Source of the DNA: [Mycobacterium] nativiensis
GTDB lineage: Bacteria; Actinomycetota; Actinomycetes; Mycobacteriales; Mycobacteriaceae
DNA length: 64,000 bases
Direction of reading: 5' to 3'
Assembly (NCBI RefSeq): GCF_020172685.1
Contig: NZ_CP083986.1
Location: 1,165,576-1,229,575 of the forward strand
Shown here: piece after piece, positions 51,234 to 60,303 of the stretch
Layout of the letters: the number at the start of each line of letters is the position of its first letter
Position numbering within the stretch: position 1 is the first letter of the stretch
Notes under the pieces: generated by a model
What the model was told of the DNA's origin: nothing
Databases searched by the model: none
What the model saw: the letters and a program-made list of their open reading frames with translations, nothing else
Translations under genes and position numbers: made by a program

Positions 51234-52213
51234 CTCGGGTTTGAGCTGTCGAGGGCCCGTGCGGTGAGTTCGCGGCCCACCTCGATCAACTCGGCGGCTC
51301 GATGGAAATCCAGGCTGCGACAGGCGGTGCGCGGCACCTCGATGAGCAGGTCCGGCGGGTAGGCCGCCAGCTGATGGCGGGTCAGCGCCGACTGGGCGAT
51401 GTCGATGGTGCGGTTCATGACCTCGAAGCTGCCCAGCTTGGGTGCCGCGCTTTCCTCGGTGGCCTCGTCCTCACCGGGTTCGGGGTCGGCGCTGCTGAAG
51501 CGGTCCAGGATCGCTCGCGCCGTCGGCCGGTCCAGCACCGACCTTGCCGCGCTGGTGTCCAGCAGCGCCGACGTGCTGCGCAGCATGCGGTTCAGCCGCC
51601 CAGCCGGCGCCTCCCGCTCCGAGTCGTCCGATCCCGGGTCCGGCGTCGTCGGGTCACCACCGTTGAGGCTCACCGCGAGTTTCAGGTCGGCGTTGACCGC
51701 GCACAACGGCGCCATCGGCAGCGGGTCGAGGATGCCGCCGTCGGCGAGCAGGCGCCCGTCGACCACGTGCGGTGCGATCACTCCGGGAATGGCGATCGAG
51801 GCGCGGATCGCGGTGTCGACCGGCCCGCGCTGCAACCACACCGACCGGCCGGCGATCAGGTCCGTCGCCACGGCGGTGTAGGGAATCGGCAGCCGTTCGA
51901 TGTCGATGTCGCCCAGAATGTCGCGGACGACGTCGAGAATCTTGCCGGCTCGCAGTACGCCGGCCGCGGTGAACGACGGGTCCAGCAGTCGCAACACCGC
52001 GCCCTGGGTCAGCGACTTGGCCCATTCGCCGAACTCGTCGAGCCGACCGGCCGCCTCCAGACCGCCCACCAGCGCACCCATCGACGACCCGGAGATTCCG
52101 GCGATCTCGTAACCGCGCGCACGAAGTTCGGTGATCACCCCGATATGGGCGTACCCGCGCGCTCCGCCACTGCCCAGCACCACCGAGACCCGCGGCGCAG
52201 TTGAAGAGCTCAT
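51230..52213 (-). CDS. Patatin-like phospholipase (Rv1063c-like)
   Basis: 327 residues. Glycine-rich oxyanion loop VLGSGGARGYAHIGV (about 10-24), nucleophile GSSMG (Ser about 41), and the aspartate motif DGGILDPLP. It belongs to the RssA-like branch and differs strongly from the convergent patatin-like neighbour. The C terminus (about 230-327) is acidic and variable. ATG at 52213 is taken; the ATG three codons earlier (52222) is possible. The two convergent genes overlap by four bases. Confidence 0.88.
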   Translation of the reverse strand: MSSSTAPRVSVVLGSGGARGYAHIGVITELRARGYEIAGISGSSMGALVGGLEAAGRLDEFGEWAKSLTQGAVLRLLDPSFTAAGVLRAGKILDVVRDILGDIDIERLPIPYTAVATDLIAGRSVWLQRGPVDTAIRASIAIPGVIAPHVVDGRLLADGGILDPLPMAPLCAVNADLKLAVSLNGGDPTTPDPGSDDSEREAPAGRLNRMLRSTSALLDTSAARSVLDRPTARAILDRFSSADPEPGEDEATEESAAPKLGSFEVMNRTIDIAQSALTRHQLAAYPPDLLIEVPRTACRSLDFHRAAELIEVGRELTARALDSSNPS

Positions 52214-52370
52214 GCCTCTCATTTTGCGGGTTGGGCCCCGCCTGTTCTTTTCCTCACCGTGATTGCAAACCTGAATCATGGCTAAACGACCAGTTCGCAG
52301 CGCCGGTCCGCGGCCACGCGTGAGCAAGATCTCGACTGCTGGGCATTTGCTGTGCGGAGCCACGCGCCCC

Positions 52371-52376
52371 TAACAT
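52371..52376 (+). promoter_or_regulatory. -10 element for leaderless polycysteine ORF
   Basis: TAACAT fits the mycobacterial -10 consensus TAnnnT. Its last base is eight positions before the GTG at 52384, so transcription would begin at or beside the start codon of the micro-ORF, giving a leaderless mRNA. Confidence 0.55.
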
Positions 52377-52383
52377 GGCCGAT

Positions 52384-52428
52384 GTGATGGAGCGCGTCGG
52401 ATTCCAGGGTTGCTGTTGCCGCAGCTGA
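52384..52428 (+). CDS. Leaderless polycysteine leader peptide
   Basis: A 14-codon ORF reading MMERVGFQGCCCRS then stop (GTG 52384, with ATG 52387 as second codon). Three consecutive cysteine codons before the end are the mark of the mycobacterial polycysteine leaders that act as cysteine-responsive attenuators of downstream sulphur genes. Here the next genes are cysteine dioxygenase and a rhodanese, the expected type of target. Low charged tRNA-Cys would stall a ribosome at the Cys run and alter access to the cdo ribosome binding site. The stop lies 55 bases before the cdo ATG. Confidence 0.75.
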   Translation: MMERVGFQGCCCRS

Positions 52429-52483
52429 ATGCTGCCGCCTACCCCTGTCCTGAATCCACCCCATCCGTTCTGGAGTTCTCACC

Positions 52484-53020
52484 ATGACTATTGCTGATCC
52501 CATCGCGCTGCGACGCCCGGCCTCCCGGCCCCGCTCACTGCGGCTTCCCGACCTACTGCAGACCACCGACCTGGCCGCCGACGCGGTGCTGGACGGCCGC
52601 TACGACCACCTGCTGCCTGCCTCCGGGCTGCCCGCAGACGGTCGCTGGTTCACCCGAATTCACGGTGACGACCGACTCGACATCTGGCTGATCAGCTGGG
52701 TGCCGGGGCACGCCACCGAGCTGCACGACCACGGCGATTCGCTCGGCGCGTTGACCGTGCTGTCCGGTTCCCTGGATGAATTCCACTGGGATGGAGAACA
52801 GCTGGCGCAGCGACGCCTGCAAGCCGGAGACCAGGCCGCCTTTTCGCAGGGCTGGGTCCACGACGTGGTCTGGGCCCCGTCACCCGCGCCGGCCGGCCCG
52901 ACGCTGAGCGTGCACGCCTACTCGCCGCCGCTGGCCGAAATGTCCTACTACGACGTCACAAGCGACAACACGTTGCGCCGTCAACGCACCGAACTCACCG
53001 AACACCCGGAGGCATCGTGA
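52484..53020 (+). CDS. Cysteine dioxygenase type I
   Basis: 178 residues, a cupin that oxidises cysteine to cysteine sulphinate. The iron ligands are HDH (His81, His83) in ATELHDHGDSLGAL and His144 in LSVHAYSPPLAEMSYY, with the catalytic-site tyrosine at 155/156. ATG at 52484. Its stop overlaps the rhodanese GTG, so both enzymes of cysteine sulphur handling are made together under the polycysteine leader. Confidence 0.9.
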   Translation: MTIADPIALRRPASRPRSLRLPDLLQTTDLAADAVLDGRYDHLLPASGLPADGRWFTRIHGDDRLDIWLISWVPGHATELHDHGDSLGALTVLSGSLDEFHWDGEQLAQRRLQAGDQAAFSQGWVHDVVWAPSPAPAGPTLSVHAYSPPLAEMSYYDVTSDNTLRRQRTELTEHPEAS

Positions 53021-53502
53021 CCGTGCTCACCACCACCAGTCGTATCGACGGGATGATCCAAGCGGCACGGGCCCGGATCAATCGGCTCAACGCCACCGAG
53101 GTGCCCGCGGTGTTGCGCAGTGGCGGGTACCTGGTCGACATCCGGCCGGCGGCCCAGCGCGCCGCGGAGGGCCAGGTGCCCGGTGCCCTGGTGATCGAAC
53201 GCAATGTGCTGGAGTGGCGCTGCGACCCGACCAGCGAGGCGCGGCTGCCGCAGGCCGTCGACGACGACGTGCAGTGGGTGATCCTGTGCTCGGAGGGCTA
53301 CACCTCGAGCCTGGCCGCCGCCGCACTGGTCGACCTGGGCCTGCATCGCGCCACCGACGTGATCGGCGGCTACCACGCGCTGGTCGCAGCCGGGGTGCTG
53401 GTCGAGCCCAAAGGATCGCGGGGGCTCAACCGGCTGGGCATCGGTGCCCAGCAGCGGCCGGAGCCGCTCGGTTTCGTCCGCGGTCCACGCCGCTGGATGT
53501 GA
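53017..53502 (+). CDS. Rhodanese-like sulphurtransferase
   Basis: 161 residues, one rhodanese domain. The active-site loop is CSEGYTS with Cys91 as persulphide carrier, preceded by LVDIRPAAQRAAEGQVPGAL, the usual start of the fold. Rhodaneses transfer sulphane sulphur from thiosulphate or persulphides. The GTG at 53017 overlaps the dioxygenase stop (GTGA). It is convergent with the hydrolase gene, five bases away. Confidence 0.9.
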   Translation: MTVLTTTSRIDGMIQAARARINRLNATEVPAVLRSGGYLVDIRPAAQRAAEGQVPGALVIERNVLEWRCDPTSEARLPQAVDDDVQWVILCSEGYTSSLAAAALVDLGLHRATDVIGGYHALVAAGVLVEPKGSRGLNRLGIGAQQRPEPLGFVRGPRRWM

Positions 53503-53507
53503 TGGCG

Positions 53508-55175
53508 CTAGCTGTTCTCGCCGCTGTGTAGCAGGTGCCGCAGGCGCTCGGTCTGCTCCGGCGTCCAGCCCGGTGGCTGCAGCACCGCTGCCCAGGCGTT
53601 GGCGATGTCGTCCTGGTAGGAATGCCCGTGACCGTCCGGCACGTTGATCGCCACCGCCATGTCGGCGGAGACCTGCAGGAACGTCACCACCGGCTTCCAA
53701 TTCACCTCGGGCAGCACGTCATAGCCGCGCGGCTCGGAGAGCCAGTCGGGTTTCTTGAACAGCAGGTCGGGATTCCACCAGGCGATCGGGTCGGAGGCGT
53801 GCTGCAGATAGACCACCCGGGGGGTGCTCCACCGTGCGCTCGGACGCGCGAGGTCGCCGGGCCGGGCCGCAAACCGCACGTTGAGTCCGTCGTGGTAGAT
53901 CGGCAGGACCTCGGGGGAGCCCGGATCGCGGTGGGTCGTCAGCTCGGTCCAGATGGTGTTCTGGAATGTCGGCCCGGAAAACACCGCTCCATCGGTTCGG
54001 GCCAGCACATTGTTGAGGCTCATGAACGGTGCCTCACCGCCGAATGAGCCCAGGCTTTCGCCGAACACCACCACCTTGGGTCGCTTCGCTTCGGGGATCC
54101 GGCGCACCCGCGCGTCGACCGCCTCGAACAGGGCCTGCCCGGCCTGGCGGGCATTCTCCTTGTCCACCAGGAAGGACAGCCAGCTCGGCAGGAACGAATA
54201 CTGCATGCTCACGATCGCGGTGTTCCCGTTGAACAGGTACTCCAGCGCTGACGCGTGCGCTTCGTTGACCCAGCCGGTACCGGTCGTGGTCGCCACCGCG
54301 ATGACGTCGCGGTCCAGGCCGCCGGCGCGCTCGAGTTCGGCCGCGGCCAGCTCGGCGGTCGCTTCGATCCCATCGGCCGAGTTCAGACCCGCATAGGCGC
54401 GGACCGGTTCGGTGGCCGGGGTCCGGCTGAATGAGGTGAGCTGGTCGACGGTGGGCCCACCTTCGACGAACACGCGGCCCTCTCGGCCCAGGGACTCCCA
54501 CGACGCCAGCGATCCGGGGCCACCCGAACGATGTGAGCTGCTCGGCGGTTCGGTGTCGGGACCCATCTCGTCGTTGAGGGTGGCAAAGGTGTTGTTCATG
54601 GTTCGCATCGCGACCTTCACCACGACACCGTTGAGCAGTGCCACACCCAGTGCCATCAACAGTGCCACCGCGATGACCGCCGAGATCCGCGGCGGCGCAA
54701 TCTTATTGAGTTGCCCGACCAGCATGCGGGTCAGTCGTCGGATCAGCTGGCCGACCTCGACCAGTAGGAACAGCACCACCACCGCCAGCACGCCGGCCAG
54801 CGGGTAGCCCCACCACTTCAGATGGTCGACACCCATCAGGTCGCGGACGCGGTCCTGCCAGAAATGGAACCGCACATTCATCACGATGATGCCGACGGTC
54901 CCGACGGGCAGCAGCACGGCCCAGGCCCATCGCGGTGGCGGCGGGCTGGAGTCCTTCGAACGCAGGTAGCGCACCAGCCACACCGAGAACACCCCTAGGC
55001 CATAGCCGGCGGCGCCGGAGCCACCGCTGACCAACCCTTGGAACAGGGGGCCCCGCGGCAGCAGCGACGGCGTCAGGGACAGCCAGATGAACACCACGCC
55101 GACGGCGGTGCCGGTGAGCGTGTATCGCCGTATCCACCAGGGCTTTGCGGCCGTCGGCACGGTGACTGTCTGCAT
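53508..55175 (-). CDS. Membrane alpha/beta hydrolase (Rv1069c-like)
   Basis: 555 residues. An N-terminal membrane part with four or five spans (about 20-215) is followed by an alpha/beta-hydrolase domain. The nucleophile motif is VFGESLGSFGGEAPF, preceded by ATTTGTGWVNEAHASALEYL, and a late His lies in DGHGHSYQDD. Such two-part proteins are specific to Actinobacteria and a few others; the substrate is unknown. ATG at 55175 (MQTVTVP). It follows echA8 by 10 bp on the same strand. Confidence 0.87.
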   Translation of the reverse strand: MQTVTVPTAAKPWWIRRYTLTGTAVGVVFIWLSLTPSLLPRGPLFQGLVSGGSGAAGYGLGVFSVWLVRYLRSKDSSPPPPRWAWAVLLPVGTVGIIVMNVRFHFWQDRVRDLMGVDHLKWWGYPLAGVLAVVVLFLLVEVGQLIRRLTRMLVGQLNKIAPPRISAVIAVALLMALGVALLNGVVVKVAMRTMNNTFATLNDEMGPDTEPPSSSHRSGGPGSLASWESLGREGRVFVEGGPTVDQLTSFSRTPATEPVRAYAGLNSADGIEATAELAAAELERAGGLDRDVIAVATTTGTGWVNEAHASALEYLFNGNTAIVSMQYSFLPSWLSFLVDKENARQAGQALFEAVDARVRRIPEAKRPKVVVFGESLGSFGGEAPFMSLNNVLARTDGAVFSGPTFQNTIWTELTTHRDPGSPEVLPIYHDGLNVRFAARPGDLARPSARWSTPRVVYLQHASDPIAWWNPDLLFKKPDWLSEPRGYDVLPEVNWKPVVTFLQVSADMAVAINVPDGHGHSYQDDIANAWAAVLQPPGWTPEQTERLRHLLHSGENS

Positions 55176-55185
55176 GGTGCCGCCC

Positions 55186-55968
55186 CTAGCGGTGGGTGAA
55201 GTTCGGCTTCCGTTTCTCGGTGAACGCCGCCATGCCCTCGGTCTGGTCGTCGGTGGCGAAGGCGGAGTGGAACAGCCGGCGCTCATAGAGCAGGCCTTCG
55301 GCCAGGGTGGATTCGAACGCCCGGTTGACCGCCTCCTTGGCCATCCGGGCCGCCGACAGCGACATTCCCGCGATGGTGGCGGCGACCTTGTTCGCCTCGG
55401 CCAGCAGGTCATCGGCGGGCACCACGCGTGACACCAGGCCGGCGCGTTCGGCCTCGGCGGCGTCGATGGTGCGGCCGGTCAGGATCAGATCCATCGCCTT
55501 GGCCTTGCCGATGGCCCGGGTCAGCCGCTGGGAACCACCCATACCGGGCAGCACTCCCAGTTTGATCTCGGGCTGGCCGAACTTCGCGGTGTCGGCGGCG
55601 ATCAGCAGGTCGCACATCATCGCCAGTTCGCACCCGCCGCCCAGGGCGTGTCCGGCCACCGCGGCGATCGTCGGGGTGCGCACCGCGGCCAGCTTGGACC
55701 AGGCGGCGAAGAAGTCGGCGGCGAACACCTCGGCGAACGACAGGTCGGCCATCTCCTTGATGTCGGCGCCGGCGGCGAACGCCTTGGCGCTGCCGGTGAT
55801 GATGATCGCGCCGATGCCGGGGTCGGCGTCGAATTCGGCTGCGGCGGTGGTGACTTCGTTCATCACCTGGCTGTTGAGCGCATTGAGCGCCTGGGGCCGG
55901 TTCAAGGTGATGGTGCCGACGCGGCCGTCGGCCTCGACCAGGATGGTTTCGTAGTTGTTCTGGCTCAT
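55186..55968 (-). CDS. echA8: Enoyl-CoA hydratase EchA8
   Basis: 260 residues of the crotonase family, adding water across the 2,3 double bond of enoyl-CoA in beta-oxidation. Oxyanion-hole motifs [11 protein letters not shown] and [15 protein letters not shown] are intact, with the two catalytic glutamates in CELAM and [18 protein letters not shown] at 55968. Ten bp after the echA9 stop; together with the hydrolase they form one minus-strand unit. Confidence 0.95.
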   Translation of the reverse strand: MSQNNYETILVEADGRVGTITLNRPQALNALNSQVMNEVTTAAAEFDADPGIGAIIITGSAKAFAAGADIKEMADLSFAEVFAADFFAAWSKLAAVRTPTIAAVAGHALGGGCELAMMCDLLIAADTAKFGQPEIKLGVLPGMGGSQRLTRAIGKAKAMDLILTGRTIDAAEAERAGLVSRVVPADDLLAEANKVAATIAGMSLSAARMAKEAVNRAFESTLAEGLLYERRLFHSAFATDDQTEGMAAFTEKRKPNFTHR

Positions 55969-55978
55969 GCGCTGCTCC

Positions 55979-57016
55979 TTAGAAGGTCAGGTCGGGGTCG
56001 GCGGGGGCGAAATATGTCTCGATGTCGGCGTCGCTGACCTCGGCCAGGGCCGCCGGTGACCATTGCGGGTTGCGGTCCTTGTCGACCAACTGGGCGCGGA
56101 TGCCCTCCACCAGGTCGTGGGAGCGCAGCGAGGCGACCGACACCCGGAACTCCTGGACCAGAACCTCTTCCAACGTGGCCAGCTTCGCTGCCCGGCGCAC
56201 CGAGGCCAAAGTCACCGCGCAGGCGATCGGCGAGCGGGTGCCGATCAGCTCGGCGGCGGCGTTGGCATCGGCGCTGGCATGTCCGGCCAGCGCCGCCACG
56301 ATCTGCCCGACGGTGTCGTGGGCGTAGCACTCGTCGATCCAGTCGCGGTGTGCGGCAAGGGAGCTCGGTGGTGGTGCGATCGCGTGGGTGTCCAGTGCCT
56401 CGGTGACGCCGTCGGCGATGATCGCGGCGGTGAACTGCTCGAGGGCGTCGTGGGCGAGGTAGTGATCGGCGAAACCCAGCTCGATCGCATCCGCGCCGGA
56501 GAACGGTGCGCCGGTCAGCGCCGCGTGCAGACCCAGTTGGCCCGGCGCCCGCGACAACAGGTAGGTGCCGCCGACGTCGGGGATGAATCCGATACCCACC
56601 TCGGGCATCGCCATCTTCGTGGTGTCGGTGACCACCCGGGTGTTGGCGTGCGCGCCCACCCCGACGCCGCCGCCCATCACGATGCCGTCCATCAGGGACA
56701 CATACGGTTTGGGAAACCGGCCGATCTGCGCGTTGAGCAGGTACTCGTCGTACCAGAAACGGCGCGCGTCGGCCCCGTCGGCTTTCGCGCTGTGATAGAT
56801 CGCGACCACGTCACCACCGGCGCACAGCCCGCGCTCGCCGGCCCCGGCCAAGACGACCGCGCGTACCGCCGGATCGTCGGCCCAGGCGGTCAGGGCGGCG
56901 GTCATCGCGGTCACCATCGGCAGGTTCAGCGAGTTGATGGCTTTCGGACGATTCAGGGTCAACAAGCCGACCCCGTTCGCGACATCGGTCAGGACCTCGT
57001 CATATTCGCCTGTCAC
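55979..57016 (-). CDS. echA9: 3-hydroxyisobutyryl-CoA hydrolase-like (EchA9)
   Basis: 345 residues, the HIBYL-CoA hydrolase branch of the crotonase superfamily, longer than true hydratases. Motifs: [50 protein letters not shown] and a C-terminal helical block ending in the family FRV region. It probably acts in valine or branched-chain degradation. GTG at 57016 gives MTGEYDEVL, and a longer ORF upstream is spurious. First gene of the echA9-echA8-hydrolase unit; divergent from the Bax-inhibitor-like gene. Confidence 0.93.
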   Translation of the reverse strand: MTGEYDEVLTDVANGVGLLTLNRPKAINSLNLPMVTAMTAALTAWADDPAVRAVVLAGAGERGLCAGGDVVAIYHSAKADGADARRFWYDEYLLNAQIGRFPKPYVSLMDGIVMGGGVGVGAHANTRVVTDTTKMAMPEVGIGFIPDVGGTYLLSRAPGQLGLHAALTGAPFSGADAIELGFADHYLAHDALEQFTAAIIADGVTEALDTHAIAPPPSSLAAHRDWIDECYAHDTVGQIVAALAGHASADANAAAELIGTRSPIACAVTLASVRRAAKLATLEEVLVQEFRVSVASLRSHDLVEGIRAQLVDKDRNPQWSPAALAEVSDADIETYFAPADPDLTF

Positions 57017-57170
57017 GCCTTCGCAATGTAGATACCTAGCCGCGGTCAGTTGTGCCCGGGTATGGTTTGGCGGCAGAGCGGCCGTCGGTTGGGGAACTCC
57101 AGCAGGTCGTGAAGCGTTGAGCAAGTGTTCGCAAACCTTCGCGTCACAGCACTAAGAGAGGATCGGGACG

Positions 57171-58037
57171 GTGCGGGAGACCAGCAACCCGGTATTTCGT
57201 TCGATGCCCAAGCAGGGCGGCTACGCACAGTTCGGCACCGGTTTCGGGGCCGCCACAGCTGGAGCGGCGCAGCAGCAGATGACCCAGGGTTACCCGGGCC
57301 TGCAGAGTCCGCAGACCCCCTACCAGCGGGTTGAGACCCGTCCGCTGACCATCGACGACGTCGTCACCAAGACCGGCATCACGCTGGGGGTGCTGAGCGT
57401 CGCGGCGGTCATCTCCTTCTTCATGGTGTCGGCGAATCAGGCGCTGGCCGGTCCGCTGACCTTCATCGGCGCGTTCGGCGGCCTTGCCGTGGTGATGGTG
57501 GCCATGTTCGCCCGCAAGCAGGACAACAAGGCCGTGGTGCTCAGCTACGCGGTGCTCGAGGGGATGTTCCTCGGCGCCATCTCCTGGGTGCTGACCGCCT
57601 TCACGGTGGGGACCGGCAACGCCGGCTCGATGATCGGCCAGGCCGTGATGGGCACCCTCGGGGTGTTCGGCGGCATGCTCGTGGTCTACAAGACCGGCGC
57701 CATCCGGGTCACCCCGAAGTTCACCCGGATGCTCGTCGCCGGGATGTTCGGTGTGCTGGCCCTGATGATCGGCAACCTGGTGCTGTCGCTGTTCGGTGTT
57801 GGCGGCGGTGAGGGCCTGGGCCTGCGCAGCGGCGGGACTCTGTCCATCATCTTCTCGCTGGTGTGCATCGGTATCGCCGCGTTCAGCTTCCTGATCGACT
57901 TCGACGCCGCCGACCAGATGATCCGCGCCGGCGCGCCGGAGAAGGCCGCCTGGGGCATCGCCCTGGGACTGACCGTGACCCTGGTCTGGCTGTACCTGGA
58001 GATCCTGCGGCTGCTGAGCTACTTCCAGAACGAGTGA
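57171..58037 (+). CDS. Bax inhibitor-1/YccA family membrane protein
   Basis: 288 residues: a Gln/Gly-rich cytoplasmic N terminus (1-55) and seven transmembrane spans (about 68-285) with the family pattern including DFDAAD near the sixth span. The family includes pH-regulated calcium leak channels and protease-interacting proteins; the role in mycobacteria (Rv1072) is not known. GTG start at 57171 with GGGACGG just upstream. A hairpin with a T-run follows directly (58055-58111). Confidence 0.92.
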   Translation: MRETSNPVFRSMPKQGGYAQFGTGFGAATAGAAQQQMTQGYPGLQSPQTPYQRVETRPLTIDDVVTKTGITLGVLSVAAVISFFMVSANQALAGPLTFIGAFGGLAVVMVAMFARKQDNKAVVLSYAVLEGMFLGAISWVLTAFTVGTGNAGSMIGQAVMGTLGVFGGMLVVYKTGAIRVTPKFTRMLVAGMFGVLALMIGNLVLSLFGVGGGEGLGLRSGGTLSIIFSLVCIGIAAFSFLIDFDAADQMIRAGAPEKAAWGIALGLTVTLVWLYLEILRLLSYFQNE

Positions 58038-58054
58038 CCTTCAGCTTTACCCGT

Positions 58055-58111
58055 TGACTCTGCGCTGAGGGCGCGAAAGTGCGAGTAGCACCCGCCCTCA
58101 GCGCAGAGTCA
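58055..58111 (+). terminator. Hairpin terminator, copy A (conserved loop)
   Basis: Perfect 19-bp arms (58055-58073 and 58093-58111) starting TGACTCTGCGCTGAGG, followed on the plus strand by ATTTTTTG, so it is an intrinsic terminator for the YccA-like gene. The loop on the minus strand reads CTACTCGCACTTTCG. The element is nearly identical to the one at 58990-59046 in inverted orientation. Confidence 0.88.
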
Positions 58112-58146
58112 TTTTTTGTGTCGGTGGCCCCGGGCAACATGCCGAC

Positions 58147-58992
58147 ATGGGACAGCCATTCATCGGGAACGAGGCGTTAGCTGCTGGAACTGTGAGCCGC
58201 CATGAGCTGCGGCAGTTCCACACCGCAGTCCTGCCGAACGTCTACCAGGAAAAGCGCGCCGAACCCACGCTCCGGCACCGGACGCAGGCCGCCTGGCTCT
58301 GGGCGCACCGCCAGGCGGTCGTTTCCGGCCTGGCGGCGTCCGCCCTGCACGGTGCGAGCTGGGTCGACGACGACGCGACCGTCGAGCTGATCTGGCGTAA
58401 TGCGCGAGCACCGCACGGCGTCAAGACCCGTGCCGACCTCATCCTGGACGGCGAATCCCAGCATCTCGCCGGCGTCGTCGCCACCACTCCCGAGCGCACC
58501 GCCTTCGACCTGGGCCGGCGCGGCCCGCTGGGCCAGGCGGTCGCCAGGCTCGACGCGTTGGCCAATGCCACGCATTTCAAGATCGAGGATGTGGCTCGGC
58601 TGGCGTCGCGGCATCGTCACACCCGCGGGCTGCGCCAACTCGAAGCCGCCCTGTACCTCGTCGACGCCGGCGCGCAGTCACCGAAAGAGACCTGGCTGCG
58701 CCTGCTGCTCAGCGACGCCGGGTTTCCCCGGCCACAGACCCAGATCCCGGTGCTCGGCCCCGACGGCTATCCGCGCTACTTCCTCGACATGGGGTGGCAG
58801 GACATCATGCTCACGGTCGAATACGACGGTGACCAACATCGGACCAGCCGCCCGCAGTTTGTCAAAGATGTGGAGAGGCTGGAGTACATCCAGAGCATCG
58901 GCTGGACGCACATCAAGGTGCTCGCCGAACACCGGGGCTACGACGTCGTTCGACGCGTCCGCCAGTCATGGGATGCCCTGAGGCGAAAATGA
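58147..58992 (+). CDS. Restriction-endonuclease-like protein with AbiEi-like N terminus (Rv1073-like)
   Basis: 281 residues. The N-terminal part (about 1-150) resembles AbiEi-type antitoxin/regulatory domains (LRHRTQAAWLWAHRQAV, VVSGLAASALHGASWV, ATTPERTAFDLGRRG). The C-terminal domain is a DUF559/Vsr-like PD-(D/E)xK fold: FLDMGWQDIMLTVEYDGDQH carries Asp and Glu, and IGWTHIKVLAEHRG may supply Lys. Mycobacterial genomes carry many such paralogues, including Rv1073 at this position in M. tuberculosis. Nuclease activity is inferred. ATG at 58147, and the stop TGA forms the first three bases of the second hairpin. The gene is bracketed by two inverted hairpin copies. Confidence 0.8.
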   Translation: MGQPFIGNEALAAGTVSRHELRQFHTAVLPNVYQEKRAEPTLRHRTQAAWLWAHRQAVVSGLAASALHGASWVDDDATVELIWRNARAPHGVKTRADLILDGESQHLAGVVATTPERTAFDLGRRGPLGQAVARLDALANATHFKIEDVARLASRHRHTRGLRQLEAALYLVDAGAQSPKETWLRLLLSDAGFPRPQTQIPVLGPDGYPRYFLDMGWQDIMLTVEYDGDQHRTSRPQFVKDVERLEYIQSIGWTHIKVLAEHRGYDVVRRVRQSWDALRRK

Positions 58993-59046
58993 CTCTGCGC
59001 CCAGGGCGGGGGTTACTCGAACTTTCCCGCCCTGAGCGCAGAGTCA
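58990..59046 (-). terminator. Hairpin terminator, copy B (conserved loop)
   Basis: Arms 58990-59010 and 59026-59046 with one mismatch in 21 bp; 15-base loop GGTTACTCGAACTTT on the plus strand. On the minus strand it is followed by CATTTTCG, so it serves as terminator of fadA3. Flanks as well as stem match copy A. Confidence 0.85.
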
Positions 59047-59052
59047 ACGAAA

Positions 59053-60270
59053 TTAGGAGAGGCGCTCGACCACCATGGCCATGCCCTGGCCGCCACCCAC
59101 ACACATGGTCTCCACGCCGAACTGCTTGTCGTGGGTCGCCAGGTTGTTCAGCAGGGTGGCGGTGATGCGGGCGCCGGTCATACCGAACGGGTGGCCCAGG
59201 GCGATCGCCCCGCCGGACACGTTCAGCTTGTCCTCGTCGATGCCCAGCTCGCGGGCCGAGCCCAGCACCTGTACGGCGAACGCCTCGTTGATCTCGAACA
59301 GGTCGATGTCGGAGACCGACATCTTCGCGTTCGCCAGCGCCTTCTTGACCGCCTCGATCGGGCCCAGGCCCATGATCTCCGGCGACAGACCCGACACCCC
59401 GGTCGACACGATCCGGGCCAGCGGCTTGAGGCCCAGCTCCTTGGCCTTGGTGTCGCTGGTGATGATCACCGCGGCGGCACCGTCGTTCAGCGGGCAGGCG
59501 TTGCCGGCCGTGATCGTGCCGTTGGGCCGGAACACCGGCTTGAGCTGGCTGATCTTCTCGTAGGTGGTGCCGGCGCGCGGGCCGTCGTCGGTGCTGACCA
59601 CGGTGCCGTCCGGCAGCGTGACCGGGGAGATCTCGCGGGCGAAGAAGCCGCTGTTGATGGCCTCCTCGGCGCGGTTCTGGCTGCGCACGCCCCAGTGGTC
59701 CTGGTCCTCGCGGCTGATCCCGGTGTTCAGCACCACGTTCTCGGCGGTCTGGCCCATCGCGATGTAGACGTCGGGCAGCAGGCCGTCGGCGCGCGGGTCG
59801 TGCCACTCGGTGGCGCCGGCCGCGGCGGCCTCCGAGCGGGCCACGCCGTCGTTGAACAGCGGGTTCTTGCTGTTCGGGGCGCCGTCGGCGGCACCGATGC
59901 CGAACTGCGAGACGGTCTCCACGCCGGCGGAGATGAACGCGTCACCCTCGCCGGCCTTGATCGCGTGGAACGCCATCCGGGTGGTCTGCAGCGACGACGA
60001 GCAGTACCGGTTCACCGTGGTGCCGGGCAGGAAGTCGTAGCCGAGCAGCACCGATACGACGCGCCCGATGTTGTAGCCGGCAGCGCCGCCCGGCTGGCCG
60101 CAGCCCATCATCAGGTCGTCGATCTCGCGCGGGTCCAGTGCGGGCACCTTGTCCAGGGCGGCGCGCACCATCTGGGCGGCCAGGTCGTCCGGCCGCATGG
60201 TGACCAGGGAGCCCTTACCGGCCCGGCCGATCGGCGAACGCGCAGTTGAGACGATGACAGCTTCAGGCAC
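59053..60270 (-). CDS. fadA3: Acetyl-CoA acyltransferase FadA3 (thiolase)
   Basis: 405 residues, a thiolase that cleaves 3-ketoacyl-CoA in beta-oxidation. Nucleophilic cysteine in NRYCSSSLQ (Cys90), the GHPFGMTGAR motif with the catalytic histidine, and the second cysteine in ETMCVGGGQG. ATG at 60270. Its 3' end faces the hairpin at 58990-59046. Confidence 0.95.
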   Translation of the reverse strand: MPEAVIVSTARSPIGRAGKGSLVTMRPDDLAAQMVRAALDKVPALDPREIDDLMMGCGQPGGAAGYNIGRVVSVLLGYDFLPGTTVNRYCSSSLQTTRMAFHAIKAGEGDAFISAGVETVSQFGIGAADGAPNSKNPLFNDGVARSEAAAAGATEWHDPRADGLLPDVYIAMGQTAENVVLNTGISREDQDHWGVRSQNRAEEAINSGFFAREISPVTLPDGTVVSTDDGPRAGTTYEKISQLKPVFRPNGTITAGNACPLNDGAAAVIITSDTKAKELGLKPLARIVSTGVSGLSPEIMGLGPIEAVKKALANAKMSVSDIDLFEINEAFAVQVLGSARELGIDEDKLNVSGGAIALGHPFGMTGARITATLLNNLATHDKQFGVETMCVGGGQGMAMVVERLS

Positions 60271-60303
60271 GGTGACTCCTTGAGATCGGGTACTTCAGGG
60301 AAT

